Shown: positions 1-7,106, numbered from the stretch's first letter. The stretch: DNA of 9,865 bases from Planctomyces sp. (GCA_005809115.1 SYLK01000130.1:1-9865); one strand, 5' to 3'. Numbers and translations are program-made. Notes: a model not told the origin generated them from the letters alone.

Positions 1-2
1 AG

Positions 3-683
3 GAACGATTTTCGGAGAAGGCTGCTGAACTGATCCGGCGCTGTGTGCATCCCTCGCAGGACATTGATGCTCTGCAGCTGACGAACGCCGAGGAGCGCTG
101 GTCCTATACGGTGTTTCTGACGTCTCTTGCAAGGTATCTGCTGATCCGTCTGGAAGCCGGCCGGCTCGACGAAATGTATACCTATGCGCGGCAGGTGATG
201 AGTCATTATGGTCGCTGGATGGTGGAGCACGAGCGCCGCACGCTGAGCCGTCCTGAGGAGCTGAAATACCCGACGGAAGCCTGGGCAGCTCAGGACCTGC
301 GCAAGGCGAATGTACTGCGGCTGACGGCTGCGTGCGAGGACGACCCGGTCCGAGCAGCAGCGATGAGAACCATGGCCGATCGGCTGAGTGATGAAGCCTG
401 GGCCGACCTGGAGACCTCTGGTGCGGCGCGCCTGAATGCCCGTTGTCTGTCGATCGTCATGACTGAGGGGCAGCGGGATCTGTTTCACCGATCTGACCCT
501 GAGCTGCGGATTCCACCGGGGCAGGTCGCCCTGCCGCAGAGTCAATGGTCTATGTTTGTGCCGCAGAAGGTCCGCGTGCGCAGACTGCTCCGCTCACCGA
601 GGGGGCTTGTTTCCGGCGCCGTACGAGCGCTCAGTCCGCGGCTCTGGCAGCAGACCTGGCGCGCCCTGAAACGGGAACTGTGA
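3..683 (+). CDS. C-terminal part of an unrecognised helix-rich protein (5' end outside window)
   Basis: The frame is open from the left edge, so this is a partial gene. About 226 codons are visible before TGA at 681-683. A GTG at 45 could be a start, but the codons before it (ERFSEKAAELIRRC) read like ordinary amphipathic helix and continue upstream, so the true start is probably outside the window. I do not recognise the family. The visible part is mostly predicted helix, rich in Trp, Tyr, Arg and Glu (for example RWSYTVFLTSLARYLLIRLE and EAWAAQDLRKANVLRL), with no membrane segment. That pattern would suit the last helices of an alpha/alpha-toroid such as those in glycan lyases, epimerases or glycoside hydrolases, but this is a guess from texture. 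The last 45 residues are strongly basic. The gene lies 101 bp upstream of two glycosyltransferases on the same strand, so a role in glycan production or modification is plausible. Confidence 0.75.
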   Translation, partial: ERFSEKAAELIRRCVHPSQDIDALQLTNAEERWSYTVFLTSLARYLLIRLEAGRLDEMYTYARQVMSHYGRWMVEHERRTLSRPEELKYPTEAWAAQDLRKANVLRLTAACEDDPVRAAAMRTMADRLSDEAWADLETSGAARLNARCLSIVMTEGQRDLFHRSDPELRIPPGQVALPQSQWSMFVPQKVRVRRLLRSPRGLVSGAVRALSPRLWQQTWRALKREL

Positions 684-729
684 TCGTCGCGTTTTTCTGA
701 TGAACAGAGCAGGAGTCGGACCCGGAATT

Positions 730-765
730 CAGGTTTCAGGCCCGGAGACTGCAGCACGAAACCTG
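730..765. repeat. Inverted repeat in the leader of the first glycosyltransferase gene
   Basis: CAGGTTTC at 730-737 is perfectly complementary to GAAACCTG at 758-765, giving an 8-bp stem with a 20-nt loop in the 101-bp gap before the start at 785. No T-run follows, so it is not an obvious terminator. It could be a leader structure or chance. Confidence 0.35.
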
Positions 766-784
766 CTTCGGCGGGAGCCAACCC

Positions 785-2071
785 ATGATCGCCGTCAACC
801 ATGAGTCGACAGATGTCGCGTCCCTGCTGGTATTCTCGGACGACTGGGGTCGCCATCCGTCGTCGTGTCAGCACCTGGTGTGGCAGCTGCTCGATCGTTA
901 CCCGGTCACCTGGGTCAACACCATCGGCACACGGACACCGCGACTGAATCAGGCCACTCTGCGGCGTGTGCGTGAAAAGCTGGTGCAATGGCATGGACTG
1001 CGACGCTGGACGGAGATGTCGGCAGCGAGCCGAACCCGGGTCCATCCGAATCTGCAGGTGGTCAATCCAAAAATGTGGCCGTGGTTCAGTCGTCCGCACG
1101 ATCGGCGTCTGAACCAGTGGTGGCTGCGACGGCAACTGACGCCTCTGATCGAACGCATGCCCCAGCCGGTTGTGGCGCTCACGACTTTGCCGGTCACCTC
1201 CGATCTTGTCGGAGTGCTCCCGGTCAGCCGATGGGTCTATTATTGCGTGGATGATTTCTCAGAATGGCCGGGGCTGGACGGTGACACGCTGCGGAGGATG
1301 GATGTGTCGCTGATTGACCGCGCAGATTCTCTGGTGGCGGTGAGCCGGAATCTGCAGGCCATGATTGCACGACAGGGGCGGTCGTCAGAGCTGCTGACAC
1401 ACGGCGTGGACGTGAAATTCTGGAGTCCGCGAGGGTTCGTGGGCGGTCCGGTGAGTTCGTGTCCGCTGCTCCGTGACCTGCCTCAGCCCTGCGTGGTTTT
1501 CTGGGGGGTGATTGATCGCCGGCTGCAGACCGAAAGTCTGCTGCGGCTGTCGCGCGATCTGCTGCAGGAGCCGAGCGTTGCGTCCGGAACAATTGTGCTG
1601 GTGGGACCGCAGGACAATCCCGATCCGGCACTCCTGACCTGCCCGAACCTCGTGATGCGCCCGGCTCAGCCAATCGATCGTCTGCCGGAGATTGCTCACG
1701 CTGCCGGAGCGCTGATCATGCCGTACGCGGATCTTCCGGTCACTCGTGCCATGCAGCCTCTGAAGCTGAGAGAATACCTCGCCACCGGCAGGCCGGTGGT
1801 TGTCAATCGTCTGCCCTCGACGCAGCCCTGGGCCGATTGTCTGGACAACGCGGACTCACCCGAAGAATTCAGTCGGCTCGTGCGGCATCGGCTGGCGGTC
1901 GGCACACCGGCGGGGCAGCTGGCGGCACGCCGGCGGCTGGAACAGGAGAGCTGGTCGTCGCGCGCGGAGCTGCTGGACCAGATTCTGCGGGGCGGGCAGG
2001 GAGATTCGCCAGCGGAGCCGAAGTCCCGCCCCCAGCCGAATCTGACACTTTATCGGGCAGAGAATTCATGA
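785..2071 (+). CDS. GT-B glycosyltransferase (family 1/GT4-like)
   Basis: Predicted cytoplasmic glycosyltransferase of 428 residues, about the usual size for a two-Rossmann GT-B enzyme. It would transfer a sugar from an activated nucleotide donor during surface polysaccharide assembly. The N-terminal half carries LLVFSDDWGRHPSS (14-27) and YYCVDDFSEWPG (152-163). Next come AVSRNL (185-190) and LTHGVD (204-209), the usual linker between the domains. The C-terminal donor-binding half has FWGVID (239-244), LVGP (272-275) and PLKLREYLATGRPVVV (325-340), matching the GT4 pattern K-x-x-E-Y-L-A-x-G-x-P-V-V. The ATG at 785 is preceded by GGGAG at 773-777 with 7-nt spacing, which supports this start. 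The stop TGA overlaps the next gene's start (ATGA), so the two are probably translationally coupled. The donor and acceptor cannot be told. Similar domains occur in capsule, teichuronic acid and exopolysaccharide clusters. Confidence 0.9.
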   Translation: MIAVNHESTDVASLLVFSDDWGRHPSSCQHLVWQLLDRYPVTWVNTIGTRTPRLNQATLRRVREKLVQWHGLRRWTEMSAASRTRVHPNLQVVNPKMWPWFSRPHDRRLNQWWLRRQLTPLIERMPQPVVALTTLPVTSDLVGVLPVSRWVYYCVDDFSEWPGLDGDTLRRMDVSLIDRADSLVAVSRNLQAMIARQGRSSELLTHGVDVKFWSPRGFVGGPVSSCPLLRDLPQPCVVFWGVIDRRLQTESLLRLSRDLLQEPSVASGTIVLVGPQDNPDPALLTCPNLVMRPAQPIDRLPEIAHAAGALIMPYADLPVTRAMQPLKLREYLATGRPVVVNRLPSTQPWADCLDNADSPEEFSRLVRHRLAVGTPAGQLAARRRLEQESWSSRAELLDQILRGGQGDSPAEPKSRPQPNLTLYRAENS

Positions 2072-3300
2072 CACCGTCAGGCATCAGCGTGCAGGACGCC
2101 ACAGCGCCGTTTGTACTGCATACACGCGTCGTGACCGGGACCGGAGGCGGCCCGGAGAAGACGATCCTGAACTCACCCCGTTACCTGCGGCGGTTCGGGA
2201 TGGACGCCGCGTGTCTGTTCATGCGTCCCCCTCAGGATCCCGGGTTCAGGTCGCTGGAGACAAAGGCGACGGCGACGGACGCAGAGATTATCGGAGTGGA
2301 CGATCGTGGTCCGATGGATCCCGGCGTCCTGCGGGCCTGCCTGCGGATCTGTCGTGAACGCCGGGTCGCGATCTGGCATGCGCATGACTACAAGAGCAAC
2401 GCCATCGGACTGCTGCTGCGCCACTTTCACCCGATGCACCTTGTGACGACGGCCCACGGCTGGGTCCGCAGGACATCGCGCACGCCGCTCTATTACCGCA
2501 TCGACCGCTTCTGCCTGAAACGTTTCGACCAGGTGATCTGTGTTTCCCCGGATCTGCAGGCGCAATGCCTTGCCGCAGGCGTCTCCCCTGACCGGCTGAG
2601 TCTGGTGGACAACGCCATCATCCCGGAGGAATATGCCACGGGTCCGGCAGGTCCCGGCGTTCGGGAACGATTCGGCGCGGAACCGCAGGGTCTGCTGATC
2701 GGAGCCGCGGGACGTCTGTCTGAAGAAAAGGGATTCCGGCATCTGATCACGGCCGTCGGCCGTCTGGTTTCGGAAGGACATTGCGTCCAGCTGGTCATCG
2801 CCGGCGAAGGTCACCTGCGGCCCGTCCTGCAGCAGCAGATCGACGCTCTCGGTCTGCAGGATCGCGTTCGGTTGCCGGGATTTCTCGAGGATCCCCGCGA
2901 TTTTTACGAGGCGCTCGATCTGTTCGTGCTGAGCAGTCTGCGTGAGGGACTGCCGAACGTCGTGCTGGAAGCCATGGCAACCGGCCGACCCGTGGTCGCC
3001 ACGAACTGTAATGGCGTTCCACGACTGGTCCGTGACGGTGAAAACGGCCTTGTGGTTCCGGTGGATGATCCCGCCGAACTGACCAATGCGATGCGCCGCT
3101 GTGTGACGTCGCCGTCTCTGCGGGAGCGACTGGCGGCGGCGGGCCGCAGCACAATCGAGACGGACTTCAGCTTCGACCAGCGGATGCGGAAAATCATTCG
3201 TGTCTATCGCCGCCTGTCGCCGGAGATCGCGGCGGTTATCCCTGAGTGGGAGCCCTGCCGGAAAGCAGTTTCCGGATATTTGAGCGATGTCGCCAGATGA
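2068..3300 (+). CDS. GT4-family glycosyltransferase
   Basis: A 410-residue GT-B retaining glycosyltransferase. The reading frame stays open further upstream, to 1837, but the ATG at 2068 is chosen because it overlaps the previous stop as ATGA and because the recognisable fold begins just after it (FVLHTRVVTGTGGGPEKT, 15-32). The Gly-rich acceptor-side loop is GGGPEKT (26-32). HAHD is at 104-107 and HGW at 130-132. VICVS (156-160) starts the interdomain region. The donor domain has GAAGRLSEEKG (212-222), VIAGEG (243-248), LPGF (269-272) and the E-x7-E motif REGLPNVVLEAM with E293 and E301, which in GT4 enzymes contacts the nucleotide sugar. This is one of the clearest calls in the window. It probably acts with the upstream glycosyltransferase on the same glycan. 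The 3' end overlaps plsY on the other strand by 65 bp, so its last 20 or so residues (about 390-410), beyond the core fold, are the antisense of the PlsY C-terminus. Confidence 0.93.
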   Translation: MTPSGISVQDATAPFVLHTRVVTGTGGGPEKTILNSPRYLRRFGMDAACLFMRPPQDPGFRSLETKATATDAEIIGVDDRGPMDPGVLRACLRICRERRVAIWHAHDYKSNAIGLLLRHFHPMHLVTTAHGWVRRTSRTPLYYRIDRFCLKRFDQVICVSPDLQAQCLAAGVSPDRLSLVDNAIIPEEYATGPAGPGVRERFGAEPQGLLIGAAGRLSEEKGFRHLITAVGRLVSEGHCVQLVIAGEGHLRPVLQQQIDALGLQDRVRLPGFLEDPRDFYEALDLFVLSSLREGLPNVVLEAMATGRPVVATNCNGVPRLVRDGENGLVVPVDDPAELTNAMRRCVTSPSLRERLAAAGRSTIETDFSFDQRMRKIIRVYRRLSPEIAAVIPEWEPCRKAVSGYLSDVAR

Positions 3301-3865
3301 TCAGCACGGGAATGACGACCGAAAAAGCGGTGAGTGACAGATTTCGCGGTGCGAATGCTGCTGGTCCGCTGAGGACAAACTGACACACGGTGAACGCTGT
3401 GGCAGCCGTGATCGAAGCGATCGCCGCGACTCGGAAGATGGCCAGAGAAATCCCGAATGCAGCGAGAGCGACCAGGCAGGCCATGGGCGCCACGACGAGC
3501 ACGACGCCCAGCGCCGTGGCGACCCCTTTGCCGCCTCGGAGTCCCAGACTGACCGGGTACATATGGCCCACAATGGCACACACACCCGCTGCGATCGTCA
3601 GGTGCATCGCGTTGTCCGGCGTCATGTACTCTCCTGCCAGCGAACGCGTCGCGAGGGTGGGCAGAAATCCCTTCATCGCGTCCAGCAGCAGCACGATGCT
3701 GCCCCATTTCCAGCCCAGGATCCTGGCGACATTCGTGGCACCGATATTTCCGCTGCCATGCCGACGAATATCGTCGCGGAGGACGACTCGCCCCAGCAGG
3801 TAGCCAAAGGGTATGCTGCCGACGAGATAGGCCGTCAGACAGCACGTGGCTGCAGTCAGCATCAT
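3236..3865 (-). CDS. plsY: Glycerol-3-phosphate acyltransferase PlsY
   Basis: Integral inner-membrane acyltransferase that moves an acyl group from acyl-phosphate to glycerol-3-phosphate, giving lysophosphatidic acid, the first step of phospholipid synthesis in most bacteria. Length (209 residues) and hydrophobic pattern, about five membrane segments, fit the family. Motif 1 is GSIPFGYLLGR (16-26) followed by GSGNIGATN (37-45). Motif 2 is GHMYPVSLGLRGGKGVAT (100-117), the phosphate-binding loop. Motif 3 is HRSNIRKLLSG (193-203). In most family members motif 3 continues G-x-E, but here the sequence is G-R-A, so the usual glutamate is Ala205 (codon at 3251-3253, two base changes from a Glu codon). 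The start is ATG at 3865, with a second ATG directly after it and no clear Shine-Dalgarno. The kinase gene lies 75 bp upstream on the same strand, so the two may be co-transcribed. The TAA stop (3236-3238) lies inside the convergent glycosyltransferase gene. Confidence 0.96.
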   Translation of the reverse strand: MMLTAATCCLTAYLVGSIPFGYLLGRVVLRDDIRRHGSGNIGATNVARILGWKWGSIVLLLDAMKGFLPTLATRSLAGEYMTPDNAMHLTIAAGVCAIVGHMYPVSLGLRGGKGVATALGVVLVVAPMACLVALAAFGISLAIFRVAAIASITAATAFTVCQFVLSGPAAFAPRNLSLTAFSVVIPVLIIWRHRSNIRKLLSGRAPTQG

Positions 3866-3895
3866 GAGACAACTTGCGATGGATGTGATCGATGT

Positions 3896-3930
3896 ATGAT
3901 GCGAAACCCCTGATGCAGGCGAGGCATCAT
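3896..3930 (-). promoter_or_regulatory. Two mutually exclusive small hairpins in the plsY leader
   Basis: Between the kinase stop and the plsY start, GCATCAT (3924-3930) can pair either with TGATGC at 3911-3916 (6 bp, 7-nt loop) or with ATGATGC at 3896-3902 (7 bp, 21-nt loop). The two foldings cannot form together. No T-run follows, so a terminator is not supported. It may be a chance result of GATG-rich sequence. Confidence 0.2.
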
Positions 3931-3940
3931 CCCGGACGAA

Positions 3941-4756
3941 TCAGGCCGACGCCCGGCGACGGGTTCTGGCATGCCGCACTGCGCGGGGCTTCAGTTTCAG
4001 AAAGACGGACAACATCTGCTCAGCATCCCGGAAACGTCGGCGGGGATTCGGTTCGATCGACCGGCGCATGAAGTCGATGAACTCCTGAGGGACTTTGCTT
4101 CTGAGCCGCTGGTGTCCCTGCGGTGGCCACTCAAATGGCCACTCGGGCCAGCTTCCCGTCAGCATCCTCCAGATGATGAGACCAATGGAAAACACGTCCG
4201 ACCGTCGGGATGGTTTGCCCATCGCCTGCTCCGGGGCCATATAACCCACGGTCCCGGTCCCGGATCCCTGAACCGTCTTTCGCGAGATCTTGGCGATGCC
4301 AAAATCTGCCAGTCGCACGCGGTTCTCGGGAAATACGATCACGTTATCGGGTTTGATATCGCAGTGAATCACGCGATGAGAATGAGCACAGGCGACAGCC
4401 CGAATGATCTGTTCCGCGATATCCAGGGCCGTATCAAGGGCCAGTCGCCGCGTGAGCCGCGTCAGCAGTGTTTCCACTCCCAGGGGAAATACCATCACCA
4501 GTCGGTCATCAATGATGCTGGCATCCTTGAGCGGCAGGATGTTTTCGTGCTCCAGGTTCTGAGTCGTGCGAATTTCACGGCGGAACTCGTTCAGCACGGT
4601 TGCCGTGGTGTACTGAGAGTGCGGGATTTTGACGGCAACTCGAATGCCCTGAATCGTATCCAGGGCCTGAAACACGGAGGCGAACCCCCCCTGCCCCAGA
4701 CGGCGTTCAAGGCGATACTTGCCGATCTTCTGGCGAATACGGAGTTCACTGCTCAT
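3941..4756 (-). CDS. Soluble Hanks-type Ser/Thr protein kinase
   Basis: Protein kinase that phosphorylates Ser/Thr on unknown targets. From the ATG at 4756 it has 271 residues: little more than one kinase domain, with no membrane segment and no sensor domain, so it is cytosolic. Glycine loop GQGGFASVF (21-29), catalytic Lys43 in AVK, probable helix-C Glu61, catalytic loop HCDIKPDN (131-138) with Asp133, Lys135 and Asn138, DFG (151-153), APE (174-176). All residues needed for catalysis are present. The residue before the catalytic Asp is Cys rather than Arg (non-RD), so activity probably does not depend on the usual activation-loop phosphorylation. The tail is very basic (HARTRRRASA). An in-frame GTG at 4828 (295 residues) is the furthest possible start, because a stop codon lies just upstream. 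I prefer 4756 because it is an ATG and the domain begins soon after. Neither start has a good Shine-Dalgarno. plsY follows 75 bp downstream on the same strand. Confidence 0.93.
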   Translation of the reverse strand: MSSELRIRQKIGKYRLERRLGQGGFASVFQALDTIQGIRVAVKIPHSQYTTATVLNEFRREIRTTQNLEHENILPLKDASIIDDRLVMVFPLGVETLLTRLTRRLALDTALDIAEQIIRAVACAHSHRVIHCDIKPDNVIVFPENRVRLADFGIAKISRKTVQGSGTGTVGYMAPEQAMGKPSRRSDVFSIGLIIWRMLTGSWPEWPFEWPPQGHQRLRSKVPQEFIDFMRRSIEPNPRRRFRDAEQMLSVFLKLKPRAVRHARTRRRASA

Positions 4757-5027
4757 GAGATGCTGCCGGAGCCTCACATCAACTCGCTGGCTGTCGCTGC
4801 GTGCCACACTGATGGGCGCGCACGTCACCGTGGGATGCGCCCTTCATCGTCCAGATTCGGCGAGCCCATGCAATCGGAAGGATTCCATTTTTGTGGGAAG
4901 GACGAGAAATCGCGGTTTGCCGGGAGGCAGCGCGGCAGAATCACCAGCCATCAGTGAAATTCTCCCGGCCTTTCCCCCAGGAAAAGGCGAGGTTCGGCGA
5001 ATCAGAGTCAGGTCTGCGACGGGGGCA

Positions 5028-5108
5028 GATTCCGTGAAACCGGAAAAATGCTGACCTGGCTGCAAGATGCTCTATTGACCATTTCACCCTGATTCCGTGA
5101 GAATCCGG
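5028..5108 (+). repeat. Direct repeat of GATTCCGTGA, 63 bp apart
   Basis: GATTCCGTGA occurs at 5028-5037 and 5091-5100. The copies continue as AACCGG and GAATCCGG, so the similarity spans about 16-18 bp with a 2-bp length difference. The second copy overlaps the spacer and -10 part of the promoter candidate, where a repressor site would be expected. No regulator is known. Confidence 0.35.
5075..5104 (+). promoter_or_regulatory. Candidate sigma70-type promoter
   Basis: TTGACC (5075-5080, five of six to TTGACA) and GAGAAT (5099-5104, four of six to TATAAT) are separated by 18 bp. This would give a 5' untranslated leader of roughly 60-65 nt before the ATG at 5175. It rests on sequence match only. 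Confidence 0.3.
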
Positions 5109-5174
5109 CAGGATCTGCCAGTTCACAGCGGCAGTCCGCCAGGAATATTCTCATCAAATCCCAAAGGACTTCCC

Positions 5175-6938
5175 ATGACCTTCGTGCCATTCGGTCGACT
5201 GCTGCTGGCTTCTACTCTGGTGTTCAGCAGCCTCTGCGAAATCGGCTCTGCGCAGCAGACGGTGCTCAGCGACAAGATTCTTCCCCGGGATACATTCCTG
5301 CATTTCTCGATCCCCAGTGTGCAGAAACTGAAACAGGCGCTCGAAAACTCATCCACCGGTGAATTGTGGGCCGACCCCGCGTTTGATGATTTCAAAGCAG
5401 AGATCAATACCGCATTCAGCAGTGAATTGAATGAAATGCTGACAAAGGTGAACGAGTCTCTGGGACTAAGCCTCGAGGAACTCCTGAACATTCCTGCAGG
5501 CGAAGTCAGCCTGGCAGTCTCGGCAACCGGCAATCGGATGGGCGGGGCGCTGTTTCTGGACTACGGCGAAAACCAGTCTCAGATTGAAAGCCTGCTGCAG
5601 AAGGCGGTGGAGGAATTGTCGAAGTCGCCCGGCCTGCAACAGGCCAGCACGACGATCGAGGGCACCGAAGTGACCCTGTTCAATGTGACGAGTCCGGTGG
5701 CGAAACAGACGCCACTCGCCAAAGAATTCGGCTGGTTTCTGCGGGACAGTCGCCTGGTGGTCTCGAACTCCAGGCCATTGCTGGAGGCCATCCTGGCCGG
5801 CTGGGACGGAACGGGGAGTCAGACACTGCATTCCAACCCGGTGTATGCTTACATCATGGAACGATGCCAGAGCAGCCCGGATGCCGACATGATCACCATG
5901 TACTTTGATCCGATCGGCCTGGTGACAAAGCTGGTACAGACCGGCTCCGCAGGTGAAGCCGGCATGGGGGCCGGCATGTTCCTGGGTTTTCTGCCGACAC
6001 TGGGACTGAATCAGCTGAAGGCGATGGGGTCCGTGGCCCAGATGAACGTCGAGGGATTTGAGGGAGTCTCGCGGTCCTTCATCTACTCCGAACAGCCGGC
6101 GGCCGGTGCGATGCGGATCTTTCTGCTGGATCAGGTCGAACAGGCTCCACCGGAATGGGTCAAGGAAGGCGTCAGTCTGTATATGGCAACCCGCTGGAAA
6201 GTCGATGAAGCCTATGCGGCCGTGGAGTCACTGGTGGACATGTTCCAGGGGGCGGGGACTCTGGCGGGCCTGATTGAACAGTATGCTTCTCGAGGTCCGC
6301 AGGTTCACATCAAGAACGACTTGATTGATCAGCTGGATGGTAACCTGCAGGTGGTCTCAGCTCCGAACGCGGATGAGGAAACGCCCGGCAGTGATCAGAT
6401 GCTGTTCGTCGTCGGCGTCCGGGATGCGGACAAGATGACCAACCTGCTGACAAAACTCGCCTCAGAACCCGGTTTCCCGGGCGAGAGTCGCGAGTTCCAG
6501 GGTGCGACACTGTACGAAGTCAATGCGGGTCCGGAACAGAAGTTTTCGTTCACCGTGGCCAACAGCAAACTGATGATCTGCGTCGGCGGGGCGCTGCTGG
6601 AGCAGGTACTCAGAAACGACAGCGATCTCGAACCCCTGGCAGAGACGGAAGAATACCAGCAGATCGCCGAACACTTTCGCTCAGGCGCCCTCGCCGTGAC
6701 ATACACGAATCCAGCGGCGCAGTATCGCTCACTTTACGATCTGCTGAAGAATGGCAAAGCCGCCGAAAACTTTCCGGGCATGGACGATTTCTTTGAACGG
6801 ATCGACTTCAGCCGGCTGCCGGCCTTTGAAGTGATCGAGAAATACCTGTCCCCGGCCGGTGGCTGCTGGATCGGCGACGACAATGGCGTCCTGATGGAAC
6901 AGTTTTCCCTGAAGCGCGACGGGGAAGACAGCGAATAG
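5175..6938 (+). CDS. Exported protein of unknown function, DUF3352-like
   Basis: A 587-residue protein with a clear Sec signal peptide: MTFVPFGRLL, a hydrophobic core to about residue 20, and likely cleavage after IGSA (residue 26) before QQTV. It is therefore predicted to be outside the cytoplasm. The ATG at 5175 is preferred over the more upstream in-frame ATG at 5097 because it follows AAAGGA (5163-5168) with 6-nt spacing and places the signal peptide at the N-terminus. The mature part starts with LPRDTFLHFSIPSVQKLKQAL and later has alternating segments such as GGALFLDYGENQSQIESLLQKAVEEL and DQMLFVVGVRDADKMTNLLTKL. This repeating pattern of a strand followed by an 'x-L-L-x-K-L' helix resembles the DUF3352 family seen in planctomycetes and cyanobacteria. 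That match is from memory. There is no membrane anchor, LPxTG or PEP-CTERM tail and no catalytic motif I can name. It appears monocistronic, ending 48 bp before a hairpin. Confidence 0.88.
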   Translation: MTFVPFGRLLLASTLVFSSLCEIGSAQQTVLSDKILPRDTFLHFSIPSVQKLKQALENSSTGELWADPAFDDFKAEINTAFSSELNEMLTKVNESLGLSLEELLNIPAGEVSLAVSATGNRMGGALFLDYGENQSQIESLLQKAVEELSKSPGLQQASTTIEGTEVTLFNVTSPVAKQTPLAKEFGWFLRDSRLVVSNSRPLLEAILAGWDGTGSQTLHSNPVYAYIMERCQSSPDADMITMYFDPIGLVTKLVQTGSAGEAGMGAGMFLGFLPTLGLNQLKAMGSVAQMNVEGFEGVSRSFIYSEQPAAGAMRIFLLDQVEQAPPEWVKEGVSLYMATRWKVDEAYAAVESLVDMFQGAGTLAGLIEQYASRGPQVHIKNDLIDQLDGNLQVVSAPNADEETPGSDQMLFVVGVRDADKMTNLLTKLASEPGFPGESREFQGATLYEVNAGPEQKFSFTVANSKLMICVGGALLEQVLRNDSDLEPLAETEEYQQIAEHFRSGALAVTYTNPAAQYRSLYDLLKNGKAAENFPGMDDFFERIDFSRLPAFEVIEKYLSPAGGCWIGDDNGVLMEQFSLKRDGEDSE

Positions 6939-6985
6939 GCTGCGCCTCCGATCCATCAGCGATTGCTCAGAACGTATGAATCGGC

Positions 6986-7013
6986 CGAGCCCGTCCACCT
7001 CCGGACGGGCTCG
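6986..7013. terminator. Hairpin terminator between convergent genes, probably bidirectional
   Basis: CGAGCCCGTCC (6986-6996) pairs perfectly with GGACGGGCTCG (7003-7013): an 11-bp GC-rich stem with a 6-nt loop. It starts 48 bp after the stop of the exported-protein gene and lies 94 bp beyond the end of the opposite hydrolase gene. The T-run is weak on both strands, so Rho-independent termination is likely but not certain. Confidence 0.65.
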
Positions 7014-7014
7014 T

Positions 7015-7027
7015 TCCCGTTGCGGGA
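7015..7027. repeat. Small hairpin next to the terminator
   Basis: TCCCG (7015-7019) pairs with CGGGA (7023-7027) around a 3-nt loop, directly following the larger hairpin at 6986-7013. Confidence 0.35.
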
Positions 7028-7030
7028 CGT

Positions 7031-7070
7031 CCAGCACCAGAGTCAGCTGTCCGGCGACTGACTCTGCTGG
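7031..7070. terminator. Second large hairpin, possible terminator of the leftward hydrolase gene
   Basis: AGAGTCAG (7039-7046) pairs with CTGACTCT (7058-7065), extended by CCAGC (7031-7035) with GCTGG (7066-7070) and a 3-nt bulge at 7036-7038. That is 13 bp in all with an 11-nt loop. It lies 37 bp beyond the hydrolase stop. It lacks a T-run, so it may instead be an RNA 3'-end protecting structure. Confidence 0.45.
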
Positions 7071-7106
7071 TCAACGGGGCATGGGTTGGCCTGACTGATC
7101 GCGCGA

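Larger units (their letters stand above)
4757..5174. other. Intergenic region between divergent genes
   Basis: About 350-420 bp depending on the kinase start. No open frame here has coding character. It should hold the promoters of both the leftward kinase/plsY genes and the rightward exported-protein gene. Visible structure: the 10-bp direct repeat GATTCCGTGA at 5028-5037 and 5091-5100, each followed a few bases on by CCGG, and a sigma70-like promoter candidate at 5075-5104. I see no RNA gene or riboswitch. Confidence 0.6.

Noticed and set aside
542..1135. 197-codon minus-strand open frame across the first gene junction
   Set aside because: It is antisense to two genes with normal content, and its translation has no domain-like pattern.
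1837..2067. N-terminal extension of the second glycosyltransferase
   Set aside because: The extra 77 residues are Ala/Gly/Arg-rich and lie in another frame over the previous gene. The ATGA junction at 2068 is the natural start.
3971..4957. 328-codon open frame on the plus strand across the kinase gene
   Set aside because: It is antisense to a protein with all kinase motifs intact. Its translation has no recognisable domain, and it starts inside the kinase C-terminus.
5097..5174. N-terminal extension of the exported protein
   Set aside because: It would bury the signal peptide. The ATG at 5175 has AAAGGA at good spacing.
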